DNA of 64,000 nt. It comes from Chloroflexota bacterium (GTDB taxonomy: Bacteria > Chloroflexota > UBA11872). The position numbers were made by a program, and so were the translations under genes. The stretch spans positions 1-64,000 of the forward strand of contig JAPOWQ010000025.1 in assembly GCA_026707585.1 (NCBI GenBank). Reading direction: 5' to 3'. The notes under the pieces are model-generated. The model was not told the origin of the DNA, made no database searches, and was given only the letters and a program-made list of their open reading frames with translations. Below are positions 26,917 through 36,510 of this stretch, one piece after another (the first letter of the stretch is position 1; every line of letters starts with the position of its first letter).

Positions 26917-29499
26917 TCAGCCGTCACCGTCCGGCAGACTCCAGCGCACCAATCCGTGCTCCACCGGGTCTGTGAGGTGCGGGTGCCGTGGCACCACGCG
27001 CACCGCGATGCCCATTCGTCCGCTCTGGCGGAGCGGGACCGTGGATTCAAACCAGTGCGTGCCCTCGCCGTCCGGTCCGACCGCCCTGGCCTCGTAGGTC
27101 AGGCCCCCGTCAACGGCGCCGTCGCTCCCCACCCGGCCAACGTAGACCTGTACCGTCAGTTCCTCCGCGTGCAGACCGTTGAGCGACACCCGCGTCCGTA
27201 CCGGAAGCGCGGAGCCCACGTCCACTTCTGGTCCTCCGGACAGCTGCACATCCAGAATCTCTACGGAGTTCCACTGCTCGCGTACACGTGCCAGCCAATC
27301 GGCCAGCGATCGTGCGGGCGAACAGCCGTCGCTCGTCAGCGTGCGCAGCAACTCGTCGGCGCGCAGATAAAACGCTTCCGTGTACTGGCGCATCATGCGG
27401 TGCGCCCCAAAGTCCGTCAGCGCCATCACCATCGACGCCTTGGCACGCTCGATCCATCGAGTCGGCGTGCCGTCCAGCCCCAGATCGTAAAAAAGCGGGA
27501 CGACCGAACGCTCGAACAGCCGGTAGACCGCGGCGGCATCATGAGCGTCGCGCTGAGGATCCTCCACGTCGTCATCCGCCCGTCCGATCGCCCAGCCAAT
27601 CTGGGGGGCGTACGCCTCGGCCCACCAGCCGTCTAACACGCTGACGTTCAGCACCCCGTTGGCGGCTGCCTTCATACCGCTGGTGCCGCTCGCTTCCTGC
27701 GGCCGCACCGGCTGGTTCAGCCAGACATCGCAGCCCTGCACCAGGTCGCGAGCCAGGTCCATGTCGTAGTCCTCCACGAAGACCACGCGGCCCACGAAGC
27801 TCGGATCGCGGCTCAGGTCGTGAATCTCGCGGACCAGGTCCTTGGCCATCGCGTCGTCAGGATGGGCCTTGCCCGCAAAGATGATCTGCACCGGACGCCG
27901 GGCATTGGTCACCAGCGCGCGCAAGCGCTCCAGGTCGTGCAGCAGCAGCGTCGGGCGCTTGTACAGCGCGATCCGCCGCGCAAATCCTACGGTCAGGACG
28001 TTGGGCTGGAGCGCGGAACTTGCGTCCGCCAGTTCCGCGCCCGATCCCCAGCGCCGTTCCACCACGGCTCGCAGCCGCCGCCGCACGTTGGCCACAAGCC
28101 GCTCGCGCCGCCGATGGTGCACGCGCCAGAGTTCGTCGTCCGGAATGGCGTCCAGTCCCTCCCGGATCGCGTCCCGATCGGACATCAGCGCCCACTCCGG
28201 GCCCAGATATCGCCCGAGCACATCCGCCAGTTCGCGCGACACCCAGGTGGGCAGGTGAACCCCGTTGGTGACGTGTTGGATCGGCACTTCTGACCACGGA
28301 ACGTCGCGCCAGAGCGTCTGCCACATCCGGCGCGTCACCTCGCCGTGCAACTGCGACACGCCGTTGCGCCACGCCGCCCCGCGCAGCGCCAGGATCGTCA
28401 TACAAAAAGGTGATGTCGGACTGCCGCCCGGATACCGGCCAATCTCCGTGACAAGGCCCGATTCGATCCCCGACTCGTCCAGGTACATGCCAAGGTGATG
28501 GGCCACTTGGTCTGGATGAAACTCGTCGTGACCGGCGGGAACCGGCGTATGGGTCGTGAATACGGCCCCGGCGCGCACGGCTTCCAGCGCCGCCTCGAAC
28601 GACAGGTCCGTCCCCTCGCGCAGCTCGCGAAGGCGCTCAATCAGGGCAAACGCGCTATGCCCCTCGTTGAGATGCAGCACCGTTGGTCGCATCCCCGCGG
28701 CCCTTAGTGCGCGCATCCCGCCGACTCCCAGCAAGATCTCCTGTCGAATCCGCACGTCGGAGTCGCCCTGGTACAGCTTGGCCGTGAGTTCGCGATCCTC
28801 GGGTGCGTTGCCGGGGACATTGGCGTCCAGCAGCAATACCGGACAGCGCCCAACGTGCATCCGCCACACCCGCGCGTCCACCCACCGGTCCGTGATCGGT
28901 ACGCCCACGGTCAGCGGCAAACCGTCAGGCGTCGTCAGCATGGTCACGGGCTGGCTGTAGAAGTCGGTCTCCGGATGCAGTTCCTGTTGCCCGCCGCTGG
29001 GGTCGATCGTCTGACGGAAATACCCCTGGCGGTACAACATGCCCACCGCGACCAGGGGCACACCCAGGTCGCTGGCGGCCTTCACGTGGTCGCCGGCGAG
29101 CACGCCCAGGCCGCCCGAATAAAGCGGAACCGACTCGGTGATCCCGTACTCCATGGAAAAGTACGCCACCACCAGGTCGCCTGCCCCGGGATACGAGGCC
29201 GAGAACCAGGAACGCGTTTCCAGGTATCGACGCCGTCGCTCCACCACCCGCTGCAGGTCGTGCACGAAAGCGGCATCCTCGGCCCGTCGGGCAAGCTGAT
29301 CGGGTGACACGTGGCCCAGCAACGCCACCGGGTTGTGGTGCGTCGACTGCCAGGCATCCGGATCGATCCGCCGAAAGAGATCCTGGGCGTCAGGACTCCA
29401 GGCCCACCAGAGGTCGTACGCCAGCTCACGCAGTCCGCGCAGTTCCTCCGGAATCGCAGGGCGCACGGTGACTAGGTGGTTCGGCTGCACGTGCGTCAT
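26917..29499 (-). CDS. glgP: alpha-glucan (glycogen) phosphorylase
   Basis: YFSMEYGITESVPLYSGGLGVLAGDH, LHLNEGHSAFALIE, PVRPQEASGTSGMKAAANGVLNVSVLDGWW. Confidence 0.93.
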   Translation of the reverse strand: MTHVQPNHLVTVRPAIPEELRGLRELAYDLWWAWSPDAQDLFRRIDPDAWQSTHHNPVALLGHVSPDQLARRAEDAAFVHDLQRVVERRRRYLETRSWFSASYPGAGDLVVAYFSMEYGITESVPLYSGGLGVLAGDHVKAASDLGVPLVAVGMLYRQGYFRQTIDPSGGQQELHPETDFYSQPVTMLTTPDGLPLTVGVPITDRWVDARVWRMHVGRCPVLLLDANVPGNAPEDRELTAKLYQGDSDVRIRQEILLGVGGMRALRAAGMRPTVLHLNEGHSAFALIERLRELREGTDLSFEAALEAVRAGAVFTTHTPVPAGHDEFHPDQVAHHLGMYLDESGIESGLVTEIGRYPGGSPTSPFCMTILALRGAAWRNGVSQLHGEVTRRMWQTLWRDVPWSEVPIQHVTNGVHLPTWVSRELADVLGRYLGPEWALMSDRDAIREGLDAIPDDELWRVHHRRRERLVANVRRRLRAVVERRWGSGAELADASSALQPNVLTVGFARRIALYKRPTLLLHDLERLRALVTNARRPVQIIFAGKAHPDDAMAKDLVREIHDLSRDPSFVGRVVFVEDYDMDLARDLVQGCDVWLNQPVRPQEASGTSGMKAAANGVLNVSVLDGWWAEAYAPQIGWAIGRADDDVEDPQRDAHDAAAVYRLFERSVVPLFYDLGLDGTPTRWIERAKASMVMALTDFGAHRMMRQYTEAFYLRADELLRTLTSDGCSPARSLADWLARVREQWNSVEILDVQLSGGPEVDVGSALPVRTRVSLNGLHAEELTVQVYVGRVGSDGAVDGGLTYEARAVGPDGEGTHWFESTVPLRQSGRMGIAVRVVPRHPHLTDPVEHGLVRWSLPDGDG

Positions 29500-29543
29500 C
29501 ACTGCTGGTCGCTTCCGAAGGCTCGCCGTCTGCGTTCGGCGCC

Positions 29544-30224
29544 CTAGGCCGCCATTACCCACAAATTGGTGGCGACTCGCTCATCCACGACCACCGTCTC
29601 GCCGTCCAGTTCGAGGACCATGCTGCCGGAGGGCGTGATCTCCCGCACCGTCAAGATATGACCCGGGACCATCTGCTTCGCCTCGAAGTACCGCAACAGT
29701 TCCCCATCGTCCTCCGCCGGCTCCGATAGGCGAACGATCCGAACCACCTGGCCGGGCTCGGCCTGGCCCAGGCTGAAAAACTGCGCGACGTCCGTCTCCG
29801 GATAGTTGCCCGGTATCGGCAATCCATGCGGGCAGGTCGCCGGGTGCCCCAGCGACGCCGAAATCCGTTCCGTCAATTCCTCTGAGACGGAGTGTTCCAG
29901 TCTATCGGCTTCTTCATGCACCTCGGCCCATCCCATGCCAAGCGTGCGGATGAGCCAGTGCTCGATCAGGCGATGACGCCGCGCCAGCCGCTCCGCCACG
30001 CGCTCGCCGCCCAGCGTCAGGAAAATCTGCCGCCGCTCGTCGATCCAGATGTGGCCGTCGCGCGCCAGACGGTCCAACGTGGCCGACACGGTCGGCGCGG
30101 CTACATGAAGCCGCTCGGCAAGCCGGGCGTTGATTACCGGTTCGGCCTCGGCCCGCATTCCGTAAATCGCGAGGAGATAGTCCTCGGTTGTGCTGGTGAG
30201 CGGCATGGGACGCAATTCTGCCAC
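29544..30224 (-). CDS. DtxR/MntR-family metal-dependent transcriptional regulator
   Basis: TTEDYLLAIYGM, RLHVAAPTVSATLDRLARDGHI, RHRLIEHWLIRTLGMGWAEVHEEADRLEHSVSEEL, GHPATCPHGLPIPG. Confidence 0.92.
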   Translation of the reverse strand: MAELRPMPLTSTTEDYLLAIYGMRAEAEPVINARLAERLHVAAPTVSATLDRLARDGHIWIDERRQIFLTLGGERVAERLARRHRLIEHWLIRTLGMGWAEVHEEADRLEHSVSEELTERISASLGHPATCPHGLPIPGNYPETDVAQFFSLGQAEPGQVVRIVRLSEPAEDDGELLRYFEAKQMVPGHILTVREITPSGSMVLELDGETVVVDERVATNLWVMAA

Positions 30225-30257
30225 GGGTGCTCGCAGTCTGGATATCGGGCTTCCGAG

Positions 30258-31286
30258 CTAGCTACCGTTCCTCGGAAAGGCCAGCACGTCCCCGCTCAGT
30301 TGCACCCGCACCCGCGCCCCGCGCCGAAACGAAAACGTTGGACCCACTCGCGACGCCAGCCGCAGCCCCGAGTCGAACCGCAGGCTGATCATCTGGTCGT
30401 GACCAAAAAAGCTCCGACCAACCGCCACCGCCTGCCCTCCCGGGTCCTCGGTCAATTGCAGCGCTTCCGGTCGAATCAGCACGTCGGCCGGCCCGTACAG
30501 ATCGTCAGACACCGAAACCGTGCCCAGGTCGCACACCACTGCCCGACCAATAGCCCGGCCGTCAATCACGTTGATGTCGCCAACAAACTCCGCTACTCGA
30601 CGGGAGGCCGGGCGGCGGTACAGCGCGGCCGGCGGCGCCTGCTGCAAGATCCGCCCGTCCATCATCACGGCCACTTCATCGGCCAGGCTCAGCGCTTCTT
30701 CCTGGTCATGCGTGACGACGATGGCCGTCGCCTCGGCGGCCCGCAGCACCCGCCGCACTTCCCGCCGCACCCCTTCGCGCAGCGCCGGATCCAGGTTGGA
30801 AAAGGGCTCGTCGAGCATGATCAGCCGCGGTCCCGGTGCCAGCGCCCGCGCCAGCGCCACCCGCTGCTGCTGTCCGCCCGAGAGCTCGTGCGGCATGCGT
30901 TTTCCCAGGCCGTCCAGCCCCACCTGACCAAGCATGTCCTCAACACGTGCGGCTTGATCCGGTCCGCGTGCCAGCCCAAACGCCACGTTGTCTTCAACAC
31001 TCAAGTGCGGGAATAAGGCGTATTCCTGGAACACCAATCCAACCTGCCGCCGCTCTGGCGGCAGATGCACCGATTCCGACTCCACCGTGCGTCCCGCCAC
31101 CTCGATCGTGCCGCTGTGCGGACGCTCCAGGCCCGCGATCAGTCGTAGCAGCGTCGTCTTTCCGCAGCCGCTTGGACCCAACAGGGCCAGCAGCCTGCCC
31201 GTCTCGACCTCCAGCGACGCGTCGTGTACGGCCGTCACCCCTGCGAATCGCTTGGTCAGGCGGCTGCAGCGCAGCGCTGGGCTCAT
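30258..31286 (-). CDS. ABC transporter ATP-binding protein (Fe3+/polyamine importer-like, FbpC/PotA type)
   Basis: Walker A GPSGCGKTTLLR, signature LSGGQQQRVALARAL, Walker B RLIMLDEPFSNLD, C-terminal TOBE-like region. Confidence 0.93.
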   Translation of the reverse strand: MSPALRCSRLTKRFAGVTAVHDASLEVETGRLLALLGPSGCGKTTLLRLIAGLERPHSGTIEVAGRTVESESVHLPPERRQVGLVFQEYALFPHLSVEDNVAFGLARGPDQAARVEDMLGQVGLDGLGKRMPHELSGGQQQRVALARALAPGPRLIMLDEPFSNLDPALREGVRREVRRVLRAAEATAIVVTHDQEEALSLADEVAVMMDGRILQQAPPAALYRRPASRRVAEFVGDINVIDGRAIGRAVVCDLGTVSVSDDLYGPADVLIRPEALQLTEDPGGQAVAVGRSFFGHDQMISLRFDSGLRLASRVGPTFSFRRGARVRVQLSGDVLAFPRNGS

Positions 31287-31440
31287 GCGCGAAGCTCCGC
31301 GCCAATGACGGCGTCAATCACAACCAACTCACGGGATGTCTGGGCGTGTCTGAAACGGATTAGCTCATGCTAACCCGGAAATTCGCAATGCCTAACGTCT
31401 GCTGCCTGCCCGGCTTGAACCTCGCAGGTTGCTCCGATGG

Positions 31441-32328
31441 CTAGCTTGGATCTGCCGACCTATGCCGCAAGGACACGTCCGAGTCGACCGACCGCAGGTG
31501 CAAATCCCGCTGCGGGAACGGAATCTCCACGTCGTGCTCCCGGAAGCTCTCGTCGATCGTGAAGTGCAGGTCGCTCAGCGTCGAAAACCGCTCGCTGATG
31601 TCGGCCACGTACGCCAGTATCCGGAAATTCAGCGACGAATCCCCGAACTCGAAGAAGAAAATTCGTGGCTCGGGGTCATCCAGCACCAGTTCGTGCTCCG
31701 TTACGGCTTCCCGTATCAGCCGCTCCACCAGCCGCGTGTCCGAGCCGTATGCCACGCCCACCACAAAATCTACCCGCACCCGCCGGTCGTCCAGCGTCCA
31801 GTTGTTGACCACGCTGGAGATCAGGTCGCCGTTCGGCACGATGGCCTGCGTCTGGTCGAACTTCCGCAGCGTCGTCGCGCGGATGCCCACCCGTTCCACC
31901 GTTCCCAACTCACCGGCCACGCTTACGACGTCGCCGACCTTGACGGGACGCTCGACCAGCAGAATCACGCCCGACACGAAGTTGTTGGCAATGTTCTGCA
32001 GGCCGAAGCCCATGCCCACGCCCAGTGCGCCAAACACCACCAGCACGGCGTCCAGCTGGAAGCCCACCGACCGCAGGCCGATAAACCACCCGACAAAGAT
32101 GATCGTATACCGCGCCAGATTGCCGATGACGTGCAGGATCCCCTCGGGGAAGTCCTCCACGCGGTTGCCAATTTGGTGCTCCAGCACCCACTGCAAGCGC
32201 CCGGCTGCAAACCACGTCACCGCAAAGATCAGGACCAGGACGATCAGGCTCAGCGGCGTCACGGGGTCTGCGCCCAGGCTGAACAGCGGCGCGTTGAAGG
32301 CGTCCCATACCGCCATCCAGACTTCCAT
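31441..32328 (-). CDS. mechanosensitive ion channel (MscS family)
   Basis: VFGALGVGMGFGLQNIANNFVSGVILLVERPVKVGDVV, VERVGIRATTLRKFDQTQAIVPNGDLI. Confidence 0.93.
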   Translation of the reverse strand: MEVWMAVWDAFNAPLFSLGADPVTPLSLIVLVLIFAVTWFAAGRLQWVLEHQIGNRVEDFPEGILHVIGNLARYTIIFVGWFIGLRSVGFQLDAVLVVFGALGVGMGFGLQNIANNFVSGVILLVERPVKVGDVVSVAGELGTVERVGIRATTLRKFDQTQAIVPNGDLISSVVNNWTLDDRRVRVDFVVGVAYGSDTRLVERLIREAVTEHELVLDDPEPRIFFFEFGDSSLNFRILAYVADISERFSTLSDLHFTIDESFREHDVEIPFPQRDLHLRSVDSDVSLRHRSADPS

Positions 32329-32443
32329 CAGCTACTCCCGCCAATTGACTCACCGCCGCCAACTGCGACTCCTGCAACCCGCACCTGAGTCACGAGAGCC
32401 GCGCGCGTAGCCAGTTGACCTTTTGGCTTCCCGCTCTGCCTCG

Positions 32444-32476
32444 CTCTCCCTAGAAGGAAAGGGCCGGGGTGAGGGT
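32444..32476. repeat. possible dispersed intergenic palindromic repeat (CTCTCCCT..AGGAAAGGGCCGGGGTGAGGG type)
   Basis: ctctccctagaaggaaagggccggggtgagggt; resembles a widely recurring intergenic motif, by recollection. Confidence 0.4.
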
Positions 32477-32485
32477 GGCTGCCGG

Positions 32486-32513
32486 CTGCCGCACCCGTGC
32501 ACGGGCGCGGCAG
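32486..32513. terminator. 28-nt hairpin 3' of the zinc-ADH gene
   Basis: CTGCCGC-A-CCCGTG|CACGGG-C-GCGGCAG, a near-perfect palindrome with one mismatch; no clear T-tract. Confidence 0.5.
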
Positions 32514-32558
32514 TCGCCTCAACGAACCATCCTCGGCAAGCTTCTCGTCAAGTGACCC

Positions 32559-33701
32559 CTAGCTCCCCGGAATCAACGCCGACCGCGTGATGTACCCCTT
32601 GTCCTGCTGCTCCATCGCATGGTCAATCTGCGACAGCGGGAACGTGTGCGACAGGATCCGGTCGAACGGCAGCCGTTCCTTGTAGTCGATAAGGAAGTTG
32701 AGCGCGTTTCGCAGATCCTCGGCCTTGTAGTGTGCAACCCCGATGACCGAAATGCTCTTGAACACGATCACCGAGGGGTCGAACTCCGTGTCCCACCCCA
32801 CGTTGATGTTGCCGATCTCCAGGTAGCGCCCGCCGTGGGCCGTCATGTCCAGCCCCTCGCGCACCACCCCCGGGTGCCCCACCAGCTCCAGCGTCACGTC
32901 CGTGCCCAGCCCGCCGGTCAGGTCGCGAACGGCATCGGCCCGTTCCTCTGGGGTCTCGTATTCGCGAATGTCAACGACGTCGGTCGCGCCAAATTCCCGG
33001 ATCAGGTCCAGCCGCTCGTCCACGCCGTCGATTGCGATGATCTTGGCCGCCCCGCGGGCCTTGGCGATGCCGGCCGCATATACGCCCAGCCCGCCGGCCC
33101 CTTGGATCGCAACCGTTTCGCCAAACGTCAGCCCCGCGCGGTCCAGACCGGAAACCACTTGCGCCAGCGCGCAGTTGATCCCCGCGATCTCCAGGTCCGA
33201 TAGCGAGTCCGGCACCTTGAATATCGCGTGCTTGGGGTGCAGGTAGTAGTACTCCGCAAACGTCCCTCGGAAGTGCGGCCACACGTCCGCGCTCTGCGTC
33301 CGGTCGAATTGCCGCGTTGGACATGCGTAGGTGTGGCCCTTCAGGCAGGTCGGGCACTGCATGCACGGGTAGAAGTACTGAAATACCACCCGGTCGCCTT
33401 CGCTCAGTGGCTCGCCCAGCGTGTCCGTCGTCACGCCATCGCCCAGCTTGTGAATCGTGCCGGTGCCTTCGTGTCCCAGCGCCATCGGCGTCGGCCGACC
33501 CATCTTCACCACGTCAATGTCGCCTCGCCAATAGTGCAGGTCCGAGCCGCACACGTTGGCCATTGTCATCGCCAGCACGGCTGCGCCGGGCTGTGGGTCC
33601 GGCACCGGGTATTCCCGCAGGTCGAACGGAATGTTTGTTCCGTGATAGGTGGCGGCTATGCCGGTCTCAGCCATGGGATTCGCTCCGTTCGGCTCGGTCA
33701 C
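32559..33701 (-). CDS. zinc-dependent alcohol dehydrogenase (MDR family)
   Basis: VCGSDLHYWRGD, GHEGTGTI, PCMQCPTCLKGHTYAC, VAIQGAGGLGVYAAGIAKARG. Confidence 0.92.
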   Translation of the reverse strand: MTEPNGANPMAETGIAATYHGTNIPFDLREYPVPDPQPGAAVLAMTMANVCGSDLHYWRGDIDVVKMGRPTPMALGHEGTGTIHKLGDGVTTDTLGEPLSEGDRVVFQYFYPCMQCPTCLKGHTYACPTRQFDRTQSADVWPHFRGTFAEYYYLHPKHAIFKVPDSLSDLEIAGINCALAQVVSGLDRAGLTFGETVAIQGAGGLGVYAAGIAKARGAAKIIAIDGVDERLDLIREFGATDVVDIREYETPEERADAVRDLTGGLGTDVTLELVGHPGVVREGLDMTAHGGRYLEIGNINVGWDTEFDPSVIVFKSISVIGVAHYKAEDLRNALNFLIDYKERLPFDRILSHTFPLSQIDHAMEQQDKGYITRSALIPGS

Positions 33702-33763
33702 GCTGGGGAAGCTGACCGAAGCGTATCCTAAGGCGTGTGCTTCCGGGACGCCCCTAGAGCCCA

Positions 33764-35548
33764 GTGACGCCAGAAGCCTGGATCGTCGTCGGTTGCGTCC
33801 TCGGCGCGCTCGTCCTCTTCGCCAGCGAGCGGTTGCCGCCCGAGGGCGTCGGCGTTCTGGTCCTCCTCGTTCTCGGTCTCACTGGAGTGGTGGACGCGCC
33901 GACCGCGCTCGCCGGATTCGCCAGTCCGGCCGTCATCACCGTCGCCGCGATGTTCATCCTCAGCGCCGGGCTGGTCGAAGCCGGAGCGCCGGCCGCCCTC
34001 GCCTCCGCCATCGTCCGCTATGGCGGCACGCGCGTCGCCGTGCTGACCGTCCTGTTGGTTGTCGTCGTGGGTGGCATGTCCGCCTTCATCAACAACATCG
34101 CCGCCACCGTCATCCTCATGCCCGCTGCTGTAACCCTCGCCCGCGCCGCCGACGCCTCGTCATCCCGCCTGCTCATGCCATTGGCCTTCGGTTCCATGCT
34201 CGGCGGTTTGATGACTCTGATCGGCACCCCGCCCAACCTGCTCGTCAGCGACGCCCTGGCCGCCGCCGGTGAGAAACCCTTCGGCATGTTCGACTTCGCA
34301 CCCACCGGCGCGGCGATTCTCGCGGCCGGCCTGATCTACCTCGTGACCGTCGGGCGCCGGCTCATGCCCGATCGCCAGGGCCCCGATCTCGAGCAGAACA
34401 TTGCCCAAACTCGCGACTACACCGCCGAAGTCCGTGTTCCGGGCGGTGCCCGCCTGGCCGGTCAGTCCCTTCGGGAACTTCGCTGGCGACCCCGCTTCGA
34501 CGTCTCCGTCATGGAGATTTTTCGCGACGGCCGTCGCCTTCGCTTCCCTAACGCCGAGGAGGCCCTCTACGTCGGCGATGTCGTCCTGGTCGAAGGCGAG
34601 CCAGATGACGTGCTCCGACTCACACAGGTCGAGGGCGTGGAGTTCGCCTCCGAGCAGGCCTGGGTACCCGGTCGTCTGCAGGCCGACGATGAGGAAGCGG
34701 AAGTGCTGGAACTAGTCGCCGGCCCTCGTTTCTCGGGCCTGGGCCGCTCAATCGGCGCCATGCGTTTTCGCAACCGCTTCGGTGGCCTTGTGCTCGGTGT
34801 CTGGCGCCAGGGCAGCCACCTGCGCACGCGGCTCCGTGATCAGCGGATCGAGGCCGGCGATGTGCTCATGGTCCGCATGCCCCGCGGACGTGTGGCCGAC
34901 CTGGAACAGTCCACCGACTTCATTGTCCTGTCACAGCGGGCGCGGGCCGTCATTCCGCGACCCCGCATGCTGGTGCCCATAGCCATTCTGGTTCTGACGG
35001 TCGGCCTTGCCGCCGCCAACATTGCCCACATCGCCGTCGCGGGCATCCTGGGCGCGGTGCTGATGGTGGTGACCCGCGTACTGCCCTATGAGCGGATCTA
35101 CGCGGCCGTGGAGTGGCGCACGCTCGTCCTCATCGCCGCTCTTCTGCCGCTTGGCACGGCCATGCAGTCGACGGGACTCGCGGAGGACCTGGCGCAGACC
35201 GTCACTGAGCCGCTGCGTCCGCTGGGCCCCTACGCCGTCCTGGCCGGCATCTTCATCCTCACGTCACTGCTCACCCAGCTCATGTCCAACGCGGCCGCCG
35301 TCGTCCTCGTCGCGCCCATCGCTCTCGGCATCGCCGCCAGCTTTGGCATTGCCCCGCACCCAGTGGTGATGATGGTTGCCATCTCGGGGTCCACGGCCTT
35401 CATGACCCCCATCGGGCACCAGTCCAATGTGCTCATCTACAACACCGGCGCATTCCGCTTCATCGACTTCATCCGGGTCGGCGGTCCGCTCACCCTGATC
35501 GTCCTAATCGTCTCCCTCATCGTCGTCCCTATCGTTTGGCCGCTCTAG
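33764..35548 (+). CDS. SLC13-family permease with two RCK_C/TrkA-C-like domains
   Basis: IGTPPNLLVSD; MSNAAAVVLVAPIALGIA; repeated TrkA-C-like blocks (RLAGQSLRELRWRPRFDVSVMEIFRDG; RFSGLGRSIGAMRFRNRFGGLVLGVWRQG). Confidence 0.9.
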   Translation: MTPEAWIVVGCVLGALVLFASERLPPEGVGVLVLLVLGLTGVVDAPTALAGFASPAVITVAAMFILSAGLVEAGAPAALASAIVRYGGTRVAVLTVLLVVVVGGMSAFINNIAATVILMPAAVTLARAADASSSRLLMPLAFGSMLGGLMTLIGTPPNLLVSDALAAAGEKPFGMFDFAPTGAAILAAGLIYLVTVGRRLMPDRQGPDLEQNIAQTRDYTAEVRVPGGARLAGQSLRELRWRPRFDVSVMEIFRDGRRLRFPNAEEALYVGDVVLVEGEPDDVLRLTQVEGVEFASEQAWVPGRLQADDEEAEVLELVAGPRFSGLGRSIGAMRFRNRFGGLVLGVWRQGSHLRTRLRDQRIEAGDVLMVRMPRGRVADLEQSTDFIVLSQRARAVIPRPRMLVPIAILVLTVGLAAANIAHIAVAGILGAVLMVVTRVLPYERIYAAVEWRTLVLIAALLPLGTAMQSTGLAEDLAQTVTEPLRPLGPYAVLAGIFILTSLLTQLMSNAAAVVLVAPIALGIAASFGIAPHPVVMMVAISGSTAFMTPIGHQSNVLIYNTGAFRFIDFIRVGGPLTLIVLIVSLIVVPIVWPL

Positions 35549-35648
35549 CCTCGGAGCGGCCTGATTCGATCTCATGGCTTCGGCCGAACCATGCGTTGCC
35601 GGAGCGGAATTGAAGTGCAACCATTGAGTGAGATCTTTCTCCTAATCC

Positions 35649-35954
35649 ATGGGCGGTGGAGGCATAAGCGGCATGGCACTTGAGACTTCCCCGCTCACCC
35701 GCGAGGCCCTGCGCGAAGAATTGGACCGCACCCTGCGCCACTACGCCACCAAGGCTGACATGGCTGCGCTTGAAACTCGCATCACGAAGGCCATGGCCGC
35801 CCAGTCGGACGCGCTGACGTCCGCAATGGCCGCGCAGGCAGCCGCGCACACCTCCGCCCTGGCCGCGCAGACGCGCTGGCTGGCCGGGCTTGTGTTGGCC
35901 GCCGCGGCTGCCGCCACCAGTGTGGTCATCGCCGTCGACCGGCTGGCCGGCTAG
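35649..35954 (+). CDS. small coiled-coil plus C-terminal TM protein (DUF1640-like), copy 1
   Basis: LTREALREELDRTLRHYATKADMAALETRITKAM...TRWLAGLVLAAAAAATSVVIAVDRLAG. Confidence 0.75.
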   Translation: MGGGGISGMALETSPLTREALREELDRTLRHYATKADMAALETRITKAMAAQSDALTSAMAAQAAAHTSALAAQTRWLAGLVLAAAAAATSVVIAVDRLAG

Positions 35955-36061
35955 ACACCCAGAGCGACCTGCCGCTCGTCGGATGCACCGGCGGCGCCTG
36001 ATTTCACGTTGTCCCAGCTGCGTCGAAGTGCAACGATCAACCAAGGTTGTCGTATCGATCC

Positions 36062-36301
36062 ATGGGCGGTGGAAGGACAGGCTTGTTGGCAATTGAAGAA
36101 CCCCCGCTCACCCGCTCTGAACTGCGTGAGGAGTTGGACCGAACCTTGCGCCACTACGCGACCAAGGCCGATCTGGCCGCCCTCGAAACCCGCATCACCG
36201 CCGCCGTGGCCTCGCAAACTCGCTGGCTCGCCGGGCTGGTACTTGCCGCCGCAGCGGCCGCCGCCGGCGTCGTGATTGCGGTGGATCGGCTGGCGATCTG
36301 A
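36062..36301 (+). CDS. small coiled-coil plus C-terminal TM protein (DUF1640-like), copy 2
   Basis: LTRSELREELDRTLRHYATKADLAALETRITAAVASQTRWLAGLVLAAAAAAAGVVIAVDRLAI. Confidence 0.75.
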   Translation: MGGGRTGLLAIEEPPLTRSELREELDRTLRHYATKADLAALETRITAAVASQTRWLAGLVLAAAAAAAGVVIAVDRLAI

Positions 36302-36510
36302 CGGCGCGCCGCCGCCCAGGACGCCTGATCCCGACTGCCGGTCCTGGCGTCTAGTCAGTTTCGACCGGCAAGAAACCGTTACGGGCCGAAATCAAGGACG
36401 CCCTGGTACTCGTCGACTGGATGAACGTGCCCGCTGCTTGCTGATTCGCTGGGCCCCCTCCGCCCACAACCGCGCTACGCTTTCCTCACCCCCAACACCC
36501 CGGGCCGCGT

